64,000 nucleotides of DNA from Effrenium voratum (GCA_963377175.1 CAUJNA010003812.1:62001-126000); one strand, 5' to 3'; counted from the first letter of the stretch, positions 1 through 10,310 are shown. Notes: generated by a model not told the origin, from the letters alone. Numbers and translations are program-made.

Positions 1-906
1 GCTCACGGCTCGTTTTGTTTCGGGTGTCCAAGCGGGACTGATGCAGCCTCACTTTAGGGCGATTTGGTGGATCTTTGGACTGAGCAGCTTTTTGGTTGAC
101 ACCGCTATACGTCAGCAAGGCCACTGGCGTGAAGATTCAGATCTCCCATAGTCTCAGGCTCTGACGAATCATTGTTTGCGTTGTGTAAGTGAAGCAAAGT
201 TTGAAAGGGTGCCCTCAACGACATTTCAAGTGGCACTTCTTTTTTTTGGCCGCAGGGCTTGTTTGTTTTTTCTTTGTCTTGGGTTTCGGGGAGAGGTCAC
301 CACAAAAAAGGGTCAGGGGGTGGCCAGTAACTGGTTGCGTACTTGCCTGGTTTCCGGTTGCCCGCTCTTGAGCTTTTCGTTTGATGGCTTCCCCACCAAA
401 GTCTCAGTGATATTAGTTGCACAACGCGAATCGACTGGATCTGACCTTTTCGTTTCTGATTTGGGTTCCCAGTTTCAGCTCAGGTCCCAACAGCTTAGAC
501 TTTCGGGTTTGGGCAAGTGAGAAATGGAATCACCCCTACAGAGTTCGCCTTTTCTGCCGGGTCGCATTGGGCCAGTCTCCCCAACGAGTGGACGTGGCAC
601 ATGCGTGAGGGTTGGTTTAGAGGGAGCCCCAACTGGTATCCCCAGCAGCCCAATGGGAACCCCCGAAAAGAGCCGAATCTCTATTTGAACCCGCCCTGAA
701 AGCTGCCCCGCACTACCCCGAACGAGCCGATTTCTGGGCAAAGACGACCCCATAGCTTTCAGCTGGGGCGCGAAAGCAAAGTACAAAAAAACAAACACGG
801 TGTACAGCGTTTGCTTCTTCAAAAAACAGCTTAGAGGGAGTCCGACAAAAGCGCTCTTCTTGGGGTTTGGGTTCGAGGGAAACCATATTTCTTGTGCAAA
901 AAAAGA
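1..906. other. no gene recognised; partial family B repeat
   Basis: No exon with convincing codon bias is seen here. Bases about 58-110 resemble the left part of family B (GGATCTTTGGACT followed by CTTTTTGGTTGA). The ORFs overlapping this stretch have no recognisable domain. Confidence 0.4.
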
Positions 907-1028
907 CATGGTTGTTGTTGGGAAACATGTTTTTTTTTTTTTTTGCTTATTGTGGTTTAGTGGTTGAAATCCAGCCACTTAACTGCTAGGATATTATATT
1001 GTTTGCTCCCCTTCCAAGGTCAACCAAG
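907..1028 (+). mobile_element. family I short inverted-end element, copy 1
   Basis: About 122 bp, starting CATGGTTGTTGTTGGG and ending GGTCAACCAAG. It is closely similar to the copy at 6714-6829, including the shared core GGTTGAAATCCAGCCACTTA. The flanks AAGA and AAAA match at three of four bases, so the target duplication is imperfect. The right end abuts an exon-like segment, as in the second copy. Confidence 0.65.
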
Positions 1029-1180
1029 AAAATGCGGGTACACCGAGCTTAGGTACGAGCTGGTGGTAGTCTCCATGCCCTACATCCTGGTGGCGAATGC
1101 CTTCGGCAAGACCAACGGCAGCTATGTGCGGGTCGGAGACTGCAACGGCTACCCCAAGTTCCGACAGTTGACGCTCGGTC
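1029..1180 (+). CDS. exon, unknown protein
   Basis: A GC-rich segment with strong third-position GC bias begins right after the AG ending the family I element. One frame reads through PYILVANAFGKTNGSYVRVG and then DCNGYPKFRQL, a glycine/aromatic pattern that looks like a folded small domain. I cannot name the family. The 3' edge is uncertain because no strong GT/GC donor stands out before the T-rich run at about 1185. An alternative acceptor is the TTAG at about 1049-1052. The exon lies on +, like all others in the window. Confidence 0.5.
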
Positions 1181-2096
1181 GATTTACCTTTTTTGTTTTC
1201 TTTGCGAAGCCCTTGGTTGAGGATTTCCTCCAATTGTCTAAGTGTGGAAGAACATACCCCGTGGCTTCCCTGGTTTCCTGCCCGCTTTGTAACGTTTATA
1301 AGGGGTATATGATGGTATATGCCCCTTTAAGAGAGAGGGGTATGAACATGAGCAGGCCTTGTGGGTTCATTTGCCTGGGTGGTTTGGGGGATTTGAACGC
1401 TTGCTGAGCTCCAAACCGTGCTCGACTCCAAACCAAGAGAGAAGCTAGTTTTCAGGCTTTGCAAGGTTCAGCTTCGAGTTGCTCTGGACGTGTCAATTGT
1501 TCTGGGCACGAATTTCACTGGGGGACCCTCTGGTGGCCATCAGTCTCAGGTTGGGATTCATGTCCACCATCCACTTTTGAGGTGGCTCCCTGTGAAAACT
1601 TCTATCATAGACTTTTGGATTTGGGTCCCCCCAAATCCAACCCCCCAAATCCCTATATTTATACAAGCCCAAAATAGTGGGAGGGGTTGTGGGCATGCTT
1701 CTGGATTCCAGATTGTTATATCTCCCGTCTTTGGGAAGGGCCCCTGTTCGTTTCTCCAGGGAACGTTCATCGTGTCAATCTAGTTGAGCTCAGATGAACC
1801 TCCCGTGGGTTATCCCAAAGAGGTATAGGGTGAGTCGACGGAAGCTCTGCATTTGCTTTTGGGCTTTTGTGGTTTTGCTCTACTGACTTCATGTCGGTCT
1901 ACATCGCGGTTTTGCTGGGACTCACTTTACGTTGCTGTCTGTTGTTCGCTTTTTGTTCTAACTCACTTTTTTGGTCTACATCGAGTCGTAAAAATGAACT
2001 GGCTCTGGCATTGAATTGCTTTGGTCTCTTTCAGTCAGCCCTAAAAGATGATCACCTTGAATTCCACCAGGCCTGCAATGGCCAGAGGCACCTGCA
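1181..2096. other. intron-like stretch
   Basis: Non-coding by appearance, with T-rich and C-rich runs. Contains a short inverted pair around 1297-1345 (GGGGTATATGATGGTATATGCCCC type) and family K at 1706-1810. No exon was recognised. Confidence 0.4.
1706..1810 (+). repeat. family K repeat, copy 1
   Basis: Shares GTTATATCTCCC...GTTCATCGTG...AGTTGAGC..AATGAACCTCCC with 6489-6580. The pair GTTCAT...ATGAAC makes a small hairpin. Function unknown. Confidence 0.5.
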
Positions 2097-2329
2097 CTTG
2101 GTTTTCCCCCCAGCCGTCCAGTTCAACTTAGCCTTTTAGTTGTTTTTTGTTGGTTGACCCACTAAAAGGTATTCACTTTTAGGGCTTTTAGTTGGTTGAG
2201 TGGTATTGTCCGAATTTAACCCACTCAAAGGTATTCACTTTTGGGGCTTTTAGTTGGTTTAGGGGTAGTTATCGAATTTCACCCACTAAAAGTTAGTCAC
2301 TTTCAGCAGGGGATCTGAGGGCAGCCCAG
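2096..2329 (+). mobile_element. family A element with triplicated hairpin core
   Basis: Left end CTTGG then CCCCCCAGCCGTCC; right end GGGCAGCCCAG, as in other A copies. The core TTTTAGTTGG...ACCCACTNAAAGGTATTCAC occurs three times in tandem, making this copy longer than the usual 105-135 bp. Flanks TGCA and TGCT match at three of four bases. Confidence 0.65.
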
Positions 2330-2660
2330 TGCTGGCTGAGGAACGGAGATGCCATCATGTACTTCGAAGATCATTGGAGGATCAACGCCCGAAATGCGCC
2401 CGGGCATCAAGCCGCCTCAAGTTCCTGCAAGGCAGCCGACGGGTGAAGCCAAAAATAATCGGGGCCTGCTCCAAGCGACACCTGCCCCAAGCCACCGGAA
2501 CTCAGCTCAATGACCCTGAGGGGCAATCTGAAGTCGCTGGACTTGCCCACAGCAACCCGGAAAGATGCAGGTGCCGTTCAATGGATCTAGCACATGCCAT
2601 GCTGAGTGGATCTCCTATTATGCAACCTAGAAGGGAAGTTTGCTTTGCGTACTGGGGTTG
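2330..2660 (+). CDS. exon-like region, frame ambiguous
   Basis: The segment right after the AG of the family A element is GC-balanced and open for 110 codons in one frame. A second frame (LRNGDAIMYFEDHWRINARN) has a better codon bias in its first third, and a third frame gives PPQVPARQPTGEAKNNRG downstream. These may be two exons or one exon with an indel. No domain is recognised. Confidence 0.3.
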
Positions 2661-3239
2661 ATGTGCACTGTACATGTCTCTTTTGTGGAATTCGTACCTA
2701 TGTTTGGTGTGGGTGGGTTCTGCTGTGACCTTAGAGCCAGCGACTTTCTGCACCAAGGAAATCCCCAGTTGATATGAGAACGACCCCTACGGCAAAAAGA
2801 AGGAAAGTACGGGGTATTTCCTGTAAATTACTAAATCTGAAAACCTCGTGTTTCCAGAAAGGAAAAACAACCAGGAAACAAAAAAATAAATGCTTTTTTG
2901 GGGTAGTACCTTGTAACAGGTGTTTGGTTCTCCTGGTACGGCAAAAAGTAGGGCACCCGGGAAAAATTGGGAAATTGGGACCAGCCCCTCGCCAGAAATT
3001 TTGTGGCGGACGGCCCTGAGTGGGTTCGATCCCAGGCTTCGCCGAGATTGTCGATCCCATTTCCCCGGCCCCGTCCGAGCGCACAGCCGTGCGCATCTGT
3101 CCCTTCCGAAAAACAACTCCCCCAAGAGCTGTGGTCTCAAAAATCTGAGATGCCAGTTCCGGTTGGCCCCGTTTGTCCTTCTGCCGCCTCAAAGCCGCCG
3201 CCTTTCTGTTTTTTTCGGATCCGGATACGGGCCGAGTTC
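2661..3239. other. intron-like stretch
   Basis: Holds A-rich and C-rich runs with frames open only by chance. The stretch 3018-3100 is GC-rich and could hold a small exon, but no frame was convincing. Confidence 0.3.
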
Positions 3240-3462
3240 TTTGGCTGAGGACGTGACGAGCTGGTGCTACCACCACCCCTCCGCTTCCACGTCCTCCTCG
3301 TCCGCCTTTGCACGGCCCCCGCTGGGCGCCTGGCCGGCGAAGGACGACGCGGAAGTTCCCCCGGCCAACGTCTCGGTGATGCCCGCGGTCACCAAGGCGA
3401 GGAGTTGCGCTCGTGGCGGAACGCGGCAAATGGGAAGTGGGGTGCGCTGGTTTGCCTTGTCT
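3240..3462 (+). CDS. exon, serine/alanine-rich protein
   Basis: A GC-rich island whose best frame has nearly every codon ending in G or C. It reads EDVTSWCYHHPSAST, then GAWPAKDDAEVPPANVSVMP. The other + frame (LAGEGRRGSSPGQRLGD) is open too but has much weaker third-position bias. The 3' side runs to TTCTAG|GTCCCC, where a family C element begins, so the junction offers a canonical AG|GT donor. Protein family not recognised. Confidence 0.5.
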
Positions 3463-3463
3463 T

Positions 3464-3540
3464 CTAGGTCCCCCAGCGAAAGGGTGCCAACTTTTACCGT
3501 TTCTTTTTTGGTTGGGAGGGTTCCAACTTGTACAGGAAGT
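3464..3540 (+). mobile_element. family C element, partial
   Basis: Left end CTAGGTCCCCCAG, then GTGCCAACTTTTACCG and GGTTGGGAGGGTTCC as in full C copies. The right end is lost or diverged after about 3540. Confidence 0.55.
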
Positions 3541-3654
3541 GTTTGTAGTGCTTACTCGTCGACAAATCGTTTTGAATGCACCTCCCGTGCCTGGAAACAA
3601 TGAATGGTTCTAATTCCACTCTTTCGAGCAACTTTGCTGCAACAACCCTTTTGA

Positions 3655-3842
3655 AACCTGGCGGTTCCCAGCCGTGCCAGAAGGTATGTAAGTGATTTTA
3701 GGTGCTTTAGTGGGGTTTCCATTTGACCCACTAAAAGTTATGGGCTTTTACGTCCCGTAAATGATTCTAGCTGGTTTAGTGGAGGTTCAATTTAACCCAC
3801 CAAAGGTCATTCTTTTTGAGCAGGGGATCTGAGGACAGCCCA
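3655..3842 (+). mobile_element. family A element
   Basis: Left GGCGGTTCCCAGCCGTGCC, two hairpin cores (TTTAGTGG...CCCACTAAAAG and TTTAGTGG...CCCACCAAAGG), right CAGGGGATCTGAGGACAGCCC. Contains GGTATGTAAGTG near 3683, which would also serve as a strong 5' splice site. Confidence 0.6.
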
Positions 3843-4001
3843 TGTGTTATGCAGGGAGCAGTCCAACCTTTGCAGTTTCGCAGGTGGTTGCAAGCCCCGC
3901 GCGGCGCAAGGCAGGGGAGCGACGGAGCTACGGGTGCGGCGAGGGGACCATGGGAAACTCAAGGAGGTCCTTGTCAAAAATACACTGGTTTTCAACTTTA
4001 G

Positions 4002-4124
4002 ATATGGCTGTGGGTCAAAACCAATGGTACCCTTTTGGGTAGGTGCACCACCCATTTTAGAACCTACTTTAGTGGGGATTGGGATGGTCACTGGGGGCTA
4101 ACCGGGATTTTCACCCGCCATATG
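4002..4124 (+). mobile_element. family J inverted-repeat element
   Basis: Ends ATATGGCTGTGGGTCAAAA and TTTTCACCCGCCATATG form imperfect terminal inverted repeats. The interior (CACCCATTTTAGAACC, GTGGGGATTGGGATG) matches 61550-61673. Confidence 0.6.
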
Positions 4125-5020
4125 CCAACATAGATGTTGAAGCCTCAGAATTTTGCGCCAACAATTCATTCGCAGGATCCGGAAAAAGTCGGCTTCCCAA
4201 CTGGAGGGTCCTCTCAAAGCAATGGGGTGGTGGTAGAATTTTCTTCAATTAGGGGTTTGTTTGCTCAGTTGCCCAAGCAACAAACACCTCTTGATGCAAC
4301 CTTTTTTACTTTTCCAGTGTTGGCCTCAATTTTTTAGTGGCCCCAAACGGTGTGCCGTCTTTTATTTCTGGGATGCCGCTCAAGGGTTCGGGGAGTTCTC
4401 CCGGAGATTCATCCCACCCCCAAGACTATGGGATAGATTCCCCGGCTGAGTGGGAAGGGGGCTTGGTAGCGCAACCATCCGTTTTGAGCTGACGGCCCAG
4501 AATCTCAGGATATAGAACATGTCTGTACACGTGAATTGTTTCTTTACGCACAATTTAGTATATACCATGATATTACAATAGAATACTATGTGTAATTTAT
4601 TATGCATGTTTTATAATATATTGATATAGTTATATATGTATATATATCTTGTGTGTTGTCATTTCTTTTTAGGGGGGAGGACAAAAGCAGCGTTGAGAGG
4701 GAGCACCTGGCGGGATATCCACCGACTTTTCTTCATTTTTACGAGTTTTTTTTTCTATTACACCTATGTTGAACCGTTTAAAGGTCCTGTCCCAGGGTGT
4801 AATCTCAGTGAATGTAAATTTAGCTTCTTCTTTCGATCTGCTTCCCTCCAATTGCTGGCTTGGATTGCTGGCTTGGCGGTGTTCCCGGGTTTCTTTTCTC
4901 ATCCAAGAGCCAGGGCTTCTAATCCCCAAGCCATTAATCATCACCAATCCAAAGGAACCTCAAGGCTTACCTGATTAGATGATTCCAATTGGATCTGATC
5001 ATCGATTCCTTTCCCCTCAG
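4125..5020. other. intron-like stretch with AT-rich core
   Basis: Includes an AT-rich run at about 4540-4655 (TATA-type dinucleotides) ending in TTTCTTTTTAG|G, an acceptor-like junction. A possible diverged family L copy (CTATTACACC...AGGGTGTAATC) spans about 4755-4805. The stretch ends in a polypyrimidine tract and CAG at 5011-5020. Confidence 0.4.
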
Positions 5021-5133
5021 AAGGCTCCTTTCTGCTTTTTGGAGGCCAGTGCGCTGGATGCGCTGCTCCAGCTGCCAGACGACTTCGCGACAGATCGCCT
5101 GCAGCGACGCTTAGCGTTGCATTGGGCGCTGCG
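5021..5133 (+). CDS. exon with canonical splice junctions
   Basis: One of the best-defined exons. Acceptor TTTCCCCTCAG ends at 5020 and donor GTGAGT starts at 5134. The frame starting AAG GCT reads through EASALDALLQLPDDFATDRL and then QRRLALHWALR, with strong third-position GC. The exon is 113 nt, ending in phase 2. The helical, leucine-rich sequence is not assigned to a family. Confidence 0.65.
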
Positions 5134-5162
5134 GTGAGTTTGGCGCACGGACGCTTTCTCAA

Positions 5163-5264
5163 TTGTTCAGTGGCACCCTGTCTCCCTTTTTTTTGGTGGC
5201 CGCTCCACTAAAAATGGGCTTCGCCAAAAAGGGTTCCCTTTTTTTTCCAGGGTCACTGAAGAAT
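5163..5264 (+). mobile_element. family N inverted-repeat element, copy 1
   Basis: 102 bp with ends TTGTTCAGTGGCACCCT and AGGGTCACTGAAGAA, imperfect inverted repeats. The same length and interior (GGTGGC.GC..CACTAAAAATG) are seen at 41898-41999. Confidence 0.65.
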
Positions 5265-6250
5265 TGAGCTTTAGGGCTCAGTCTACCCCCCCCCCCTCCA
5301 GACTTTTGCATGCCTGGACATTCCAGCTAATACTTTGATTTTGTAGTTTCTGTGTTTGGCTTAGTTTTCAGCGCAAACACGCACAACTTTCCAGAAACGC
5401 CTCAGCAGCGAAAACATCTGCACATGGCCGCAGAACGCCCACAAAAAGCCGCACAATGCCAGCACAAGAGCGAACATCCACACAAAATGCCAGCATGGCT
5501 CAAAACGCCTCAATTTGTCAAACGCCCGGGAGAAAGTACGCAAAGGATTCTCCATTGTGGCTAGTTTGTGTCACCACCTTGGTTGCACCCCCGAAACAAT
5601 CGCCCTTTTGTGGAAGATGATTTTTTGTGGACTGACCGGGTCTCTCTCTGTGTTTGAAAAGGCCCGCGAATAGCCCCTAGGCCCATCAGGTGCTATCGAA
5701 AACAAGGAATTGGATCCAGCAGATCATTTGGATTTGCATCGAGTTGGCTTCCTTTTCACCGTGCAAAAGGGTCCAGGTTTCCCTAAATGTTTTATTTGCA
5801 TAGGTTCAAGGGAAGTGACTATGCGCCCATGGAGTGTGCACCAACCCGATATTCTTTGCAAACGAAAAGTACGGAAAGCAACAAATACTGGGGCTACTGA
5901 GTCTCGCACCCCAGGATCTCACACTATGTTGCTCGATGGATGGTCTGCAACTATTGATTTTCATTTGCATAGACGTCGACCGTGGCCCCTTGTCCAATGC
6001 GCAAAACCTCAGTGGCTGAGTTCCAGGTGTATTTGTTTCGTCGTCTCTTTTTTTTCCCAGCTCCCAGAAGCGTCGATTGGCTTACGCTCGATTCGGAGTT
6101 GGGCCTCGCGCGGTACCAACCGCCCTGTGAATCCTTCGTCTGCGTATTTTGTTTTTTGACTGGCGTCGCTTACAACAAATGCCAATAGCTCATGGGCGCG
6201 AAGATGGAGTGCCTGACTAATGGTCATCCACCTGGCAAAGATCCTTTACA
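5265..6250. other. intron-like stretch
   Basis: Contains a C-run at 5287-5297 and mixed-composition DNA. The ORF at 5710-6159 has no codon bias or domain. No exon is recognised with confidence. Confidence 0.35.
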
Positions 6251-6378
6251 ATGTTAACCCCGGATCAATAAACCCCTGGTTGATTAATAGGGGGTGTCCC
6301 CTTTTAGTGGGGATTCATCACTTTTGGAGGGAACACCCCCCTAATAATGGGACGGGTTAATTAATCCTGGGTCAGCAT
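6251..6378 (+). mobile_element. family E inverted-repeat element, copy 1
   Basis: Ends ATGTTAACCCCGGATCAATA and ATTAATCCTGGGTCAGCAT are imperfect inverted repeats of about 25 bp. The interior TTTTAGTGGGGATTCATCAC matches the 62409 copy. Confidence 0.65.
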
Positions 6379-6488
6379 TACTCATAGTGATTGAACCATG
6401 ACCATAGCACATCTGAGGATGAGTAGCTTTGTTATAGCTCCCCTCTTTGAGAGGGGCCCCGATCGGGTGTGCTTGAAAAGGAAGCCAA

Positions 6489-6585
6489 TGGTATAACTCC
6501 CCTCTGTGAGAGGGCCTTTTTGTTGGTTTCTTCAAAAGCCGTTCATCGTGATCCAGTTGAGCCCAAATGAACCTCCCGGATTTCT
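6489..6585 (+). repeat. family K repeat, copy 2
   Basis: Second copy of the 1706-1810 sequence, with GTATAACTCCCCTCTGTGAG and GTTCATCGTGATCCAGTTGA followed by AATGAACCTCCCG. Confidence 0.5.
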
Positions 6586-6664
6586 TATCCAAAAACTGAG
6601 GTTCCAAGGAATGAGTTGGACAGACCCCTTAAAAACACCATCCCCCTACGGTTTCCTTTCTTCA

Positions 6665-7006
6665 GGAACCCCCTTCCAGTTCCTTCCCACCTGGACTCGA
6701 GCTTCCCCCTAGTCATGGTTGTTGTTGGGAAGCATTTTACATTTTTGCTTATTGTGGTTTAGTGGTTGAAATCCAGCCACTTAACTGCTAGCATATTTAT
6801 TTTTTGCTCCCCTTCCAACGTCAACCAAGTAGTTCCGCGTGCCACGTGCTAGGCGCCTTGCGCCTGGGGCGCCGCCACTTCCCCCGCGGCGACGCCGGGG
6901 AAGTCGTGCGCTGGGCGAGTGCGGCGAAGGCGAAGCGCGAGGAGGCGTTGGAATGCCTGGCGGAGCGGCTTGGACGTGTTGGGGCGCTGGGGGCGGTTGG
7001 GCCTTG
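6665..7006 (+). CDS. exon interrupted by a family I element
   Basis: A strong acceptor (TTTCCTTTCTTCAG) ends at 6664. The frame starting GAA is open to 6713 (QEP-type Pro/Ser-rich). It is then broken by a 116-bp element at 6714-6829 flanked by TAGT duplications. Dropping the element and one TAGT keeps the frame open into a strongly GC3-rich segment: SSACHVLGALRLGRRHFPRG and then GEVVRWASAAKAKREEALEC, to a TGA or splice near 7006. The downstream half is helical and Lys/Glu-rich. Protein family unknown. That this is one exon is an inference from frame and target duplication. Confidence 0.5.
6714..6829 (+). mobile_element. family I element with perfect 4-bp target duplication
   Basis: Starts CATGGTTGTTGTTGGG and ends CGTCAACCAAG. 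TAGT occurs at 6710-6713 and again at 6830-6833. The 116-bp body is closely similar to 907-1028. The end ...CCAAG leaves an AG exactly at the downstream coding segment. Confidence 0.75.
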
Positions 7007-7025
7007 AGAAGGGCAACCAGCACCA

Positions 7026-7150
7026 CTAGGTCCAGCGAGTCGTGCCAACTTTTAACCGTTCCTTTTTTGGTTGGGAGGGTTCCAACCTACTAGAAGAGAC
7101 TACAGCAAAAAAGGGTACCCTCATTCTAACCTCTCTATTGGATGACCTAG
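7026..7150 (+). mobile_element. family C element with 4-bp target duplication
   Basis: Left CTAGGTCCAGCGAGT, right GGATGACCTAG. ACCA flanks both sides (7022-7025 and 7151-7154). The internal consensus TTGGGAGGGTTCCAACCTACTA and the TTCTAACCTCTCTA tail are present. Confidence 0.75.
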
Positions 7151-7154
7151 ACCA

Positions 7155-7540
7155 TAATTACTATTCTTATGATAATTCATTTATGATTATTGTTTTGGTC
7201 TGTGTTGTTTTGCCTTTTTGTTTTGGGGGAGCATTCATATGGTCCCAGTTCTAAATTAAAGTGTTCCCTTGACGTTGATGCTGATAATGCTGGGTAGGGT
7301 CCGACAAATTCTGCTTTCAGATCCGGCTGAATGCAAAGTATGGACGGTGAGCTTGAAGAGAACAAAGATGTTTGGTGTGTACAGGGTAAATGCCCCCTCT
7401 CATATCTTTTTGAGTAGCCAGCAAGCCTTCGAGGCGAGACCGCCAAAACTTGGGTGGCAGTCGCGCCTGCTCAGAAGGTCACCCAAAGCTCGCAACTCCT
7501 TCGGGGGGACACAGGGGAAAACACACATAGATCGCAACTG
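7155..7540. other. no gene recognised
   Basis: AT-rich then mixed DNA. The ORF at 7269-7748 runs into simple repeats and is not coding by appearance. Confidence 0.35.
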
Positions 7541-7547
7541 GAGGTGT

Positions 7548-7815
7548 AGCGTGCGCGCGTGCGTACGTGCGTACGTGCGTGCGTGCGTGCGTGCGTGGGC
7601 GTGTGTGCGTGTGCGCGCGCGTTTGTTTGTGGCTCCGTTTGTGAACAGGTCGAGGGGGCGTTGTTTGTTTGTTTGTTTGTTTGTTTGTGAACAGGTCGAG
7701 GGTGCGTTGTTTGTTTGTTTGTTTGTTTGTTTGTGGCTCCGTTCGTGAACAGGTCAACAGTCAAGGGGGCGTTGTTTGTTTGTTTGATTGATTGCTTGTT
7801 TGTTTGTCCAGTGTG
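7548..7815. repeat. simple repeats and minisatellite (GTGC, TTTG)
   Basis: GTGCGTGC-type tract at about 7548-7622, then blocks of TTTG repeats separated by GTGAACAGGTCGAGGGNGCG in three related units. Frames across it (QTNKQTNK on -) are repeat translations. Confidence 0.85.
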
Positions 7816-8628
7816 TTGGGGGGTGGTAGGAGCAGTTTATGACATGATGGCGCTTCCGTTGGGCGATGTGCAATGAGGCTAGCCGAAGAAGATGATGGAG
7901 ACAACGAAGGCAGGTTGGCTGTGATGCGCCATGTGAGGGGGACGTTGTGCCACTGGAGGGTCCCTTTCGAACGTGTTGCGATTGAGGAAACCATGACCAT
8001 GGCCCGCGTAGGACAACGGAGCAAAGGACGAACCACACATACTTTGCCTGGAGCTAGCCCTACTGGAAGAGCGCCAATCTGCTAATCTGTCCACCTTGTT
8101 GTTGCTGACGGACGTCCTGACGAAATGAGGCTGGCCGCTGATGTCCATGCCAAAGCTTGCTCGGGCATTTTCAGACATGGATTGTGGAGGAAGGCAGGCC
8201 TTTATCCTTGCCCGCCTTTGGGACAAGGCGGTTTCTTGAGACTGATAGCTTAAAAGTGCAGGAGGGGGGAACCATCTCCAAGCCAAGGAAGCTGAGGGAA
8301 ACCAACTTAAAGTCAAAACAGAACTTCGCGACTCCGCTGCCTTTGGGTGCTAAATTCCACGTGATGTTGCCTTTCGGCGGCGGAAACACAAAAGGGGGTG
8401 GACTCGTGCTCCTGATTTTTCGCGCAAAAACAAAACTGGTTTGATGTCTCCAGCCCAACTGCAAAATCCGGCAAATTGGGGAGGCGGGTGGGGGGGTTCC
8501 TTCATCCAGCGAAAGATTCAGCCTTTGATACTTAGCACGTGCAAGACAGGGTTTCGTTTTCTGATTACCTCCAACAGGAGACACCAGGGTTTGCGTCTAC
8601 TTGAGGGTAGTCACGAAATGGGACCTTG
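7816..8628. other. no gene recognised
   Basis: ORFs of 60-145 codons on both strands lack consistent third-position bias. Nothing nameable was seen. Confidence 0.3.
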
Positions 8629-8757
8629 TGAGCCACACTCAAATCCAGGGTAGATTAAGGTTGGTCAAGGGTAGGCCCAACATGGTGCAGCCGCCATTTT
8701 ACTTCTTTACCTGGTTCTGGGTAGAGCATCTTAATACCAGGTTTTGTCTATGACTGC
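8629..8757 (+). mobile_element. family D MITE, copy 1
   Basis: Left TGAGCCACACTCAAATCCAG and right AGGTTTTGTCTATGACTG are diverged terminal inverted repeats of family D. The interior has GGTTCTGGGTAGA as in the other three copies. Confidence 0.6.
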
Positions 8758-9254
8758 GTCCATTGTTCTTCCTCTCAGCCGATCTTCACCCAGTTCATGC
8801 TTCCCTCCCTTGGCTGCCATCTACTTCGCACCTCCGTGCCAAATTCGCGGGCGGCCCAAAATGGTGGTGTTCCTTTTAGTTTCCCTTTAAACAACCAGGT
8901 GCAAAGGCTACCCTCAGAGCACACACGACCATTTTGCCCAAGACACCAAGTTTAGTTTCGTGCTCAGCATCCATTTCCAGAACTCCGTGATGGGCCGAAG
9001 GATTGCGTTGCGCAGGTTTTTCATTTGCATTGAATTGATAATTTCGCGCCCTGCCGAACCAGACTTGACATCAACCCTCGAACTCACTGTTGTTTCAAAG
9101 ATAAACCAAAAGGCAAGCCGTTGCAATATTTCGGGGTTCCCCAAAAAAAGGACACGCCCAAGTCGACTCCAAGTGTCCACAAAACCCACGGACACCCCGT
9201 CTGCTTTCTCCGGGGGCCATGAAAAAAATCGACTCCAAGGGAACCTTTCGACAG
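8758..9254. other. intron-like stretch
   Basis: Mixed composition. Contains GTTTTTCATTTGCATTGAATT, echoing ATTTGCAT motifs at 5729, 5795 and 5964. No exon is supported until the AG at 9253-9254. Confidence 0.3.
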
Positions 9255-9371
9255 GTCAGCTGCTGCTGTTGGACGGCCTGCCCTTCCTCATCCCGCAGGG
9301 GCAGGTGCCAGAAGTGGCAAAACGCCTCGGCTTTCCGGAGATGGAGGCGGGCAGTTGGGCTGGGGGGGAGA
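9255..9371 (+). CDS. exon, leucine-rich segment
   Basis: After TTTCGACAG the frame reads QLLLLDGLPFLIPQGQVPEV and then AKRLGFPEMEAGSWAG, with nearly all codons ending in G or C. The likely 3' edge is before GGTGGGGAGG near 9372, a GT donor. It resembles part of a globular domain but I do not recognise the family. Confidence 0.55.
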
Positions 9372-9639
9372 GGTGGGGAGGTGGGGAGGACGTTGAGGTT
9401 CATTTGCTTCACTTCAGGTCCAACATGCAAGGTCGAACTCATTAGACCAACTTTCAAGGGATCGCTCGGTTTGTCCCCGTTTTGAAAGAGACCTGGTTGT
9501 TTTACCGGACACAAGCCTACATTTGATGGCACCAAAATTGAACGCACTTGAAGCCAAAGGGACAATCCCAGCCATACATGTGCGCGACTATCCGCCTCTT
9601 TAATTCTTGAAGCATGCCTTTTTTGGGTAGACCATTTGC

Positions 9640-9925
9640 CCTAGGGTTCAACCCCCATGAAAAGAAAGGTTGACCCAATTTGGATGATGACAATCCTGAA
9701 GGAAAACCATGGTGGTTCTATGAACCCCCATGGTTTGCATGTCGCACGGATTGAGGCCGCGCTTCCTTTTTCCTCTTCTAAAGTCTGATCAAAAGCGGCA
9801 GTCGAACAGTTTGAATGGTGGTAACTGAACCCCAGGAAAATTGACCCAAGTTGTGGATGACAATCCTTACGAAAACAATGGTGGTTTTATATGAACCCAG
9901 CCAGTGTTTTAACGGTAACTGAACC
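9640..9925 (+). repeat. family M repeat, two tandem diverged copies
   Basis: AATTTGGATGATGACAATCC...AACCATGGTGG..CTATGAACCC occurs at about 9663-9740. A diverged version (AAGTTGTGGATGACAATCC...CAATGGTGGTTTTATATGAA) is at about 9837-9900. A reverse-strand copy lies at 20985-21052. Confidence 0.55.
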
Positions 9926-10077
9926 CCAGGCTTCGAATACCCAAGGTTCCAAACCCAGGGGTTCTCCTTTTGGGGGGAATGAACCACCCCTAGTTTAAGT
10001 CTACCCTGAACTCGAAAAGTGGAACCCTGATGCCGGGTCTTGCCTATCTCGCATGGGTCCCTTTTCCGCGCCGTCAG

Positions 10078-10168
10078 GCGCTGCTCTTTCGCTCCGACGA
10101 GCCTTTGGTGCTCTTCTTGGGCTCCAACTTGGAGCTCCAGCCGCACCAGACCTTGGAGGCGATCGATT
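10078..10168 (+). CDS. exon, unknown protein
   Basis: Acceptor-like TTTTCCGCGCCGTCAG precedes a segment with extreme third-position GC. It reads ALLFRSDEPLVLFLGSNLEL and then QPHQTLEAI. Coding signal ends at a T-run near 10168. The same frame is open upstream from 10030, so the start could be earlier. No family is recognised. Confidence 0.55.
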
Positions 10169-10196
10169 TTTTTGTCTTTTTCGTCGGTGCTGCAAA

Positions 10197-10310
10197 CTCG
10201 ACTGCTATTGGGTTGGATCTTTAGACTTTAACTTTTTGGGGAATAAAGGTGTTTTCCACTAAACCCCCAAAAAGTTAAACTTTTTGCAAGCGGGTCAACA
10301 GCAACCAAAG
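10197..10310 (+). mobile_element. family B inverted-end element
   Basis: Left CTCGACTGCTATTGGGTTGG and right GGGTCAACAGCAACCAAAG are imperfect inverted repeats. The core pair TTAACTTTTTGGGG...CCCCAAAAAGTTAAACTTTT forms a strong hairpin. No target duplication is evident. Confidence 0.65.

Noticed and set aside
3005..3060. Second tRNA-like GGTTCGATCCC motif
   Set aside because: No cloverleaf can be drawn around it by eye; it lies in a GC-rich intron-like stretch.
7471..7764. Minus-strand ORFs rich in QTNK and RTHA
   Set aside because: They are translations of TTTG and GTGC simple repeats.
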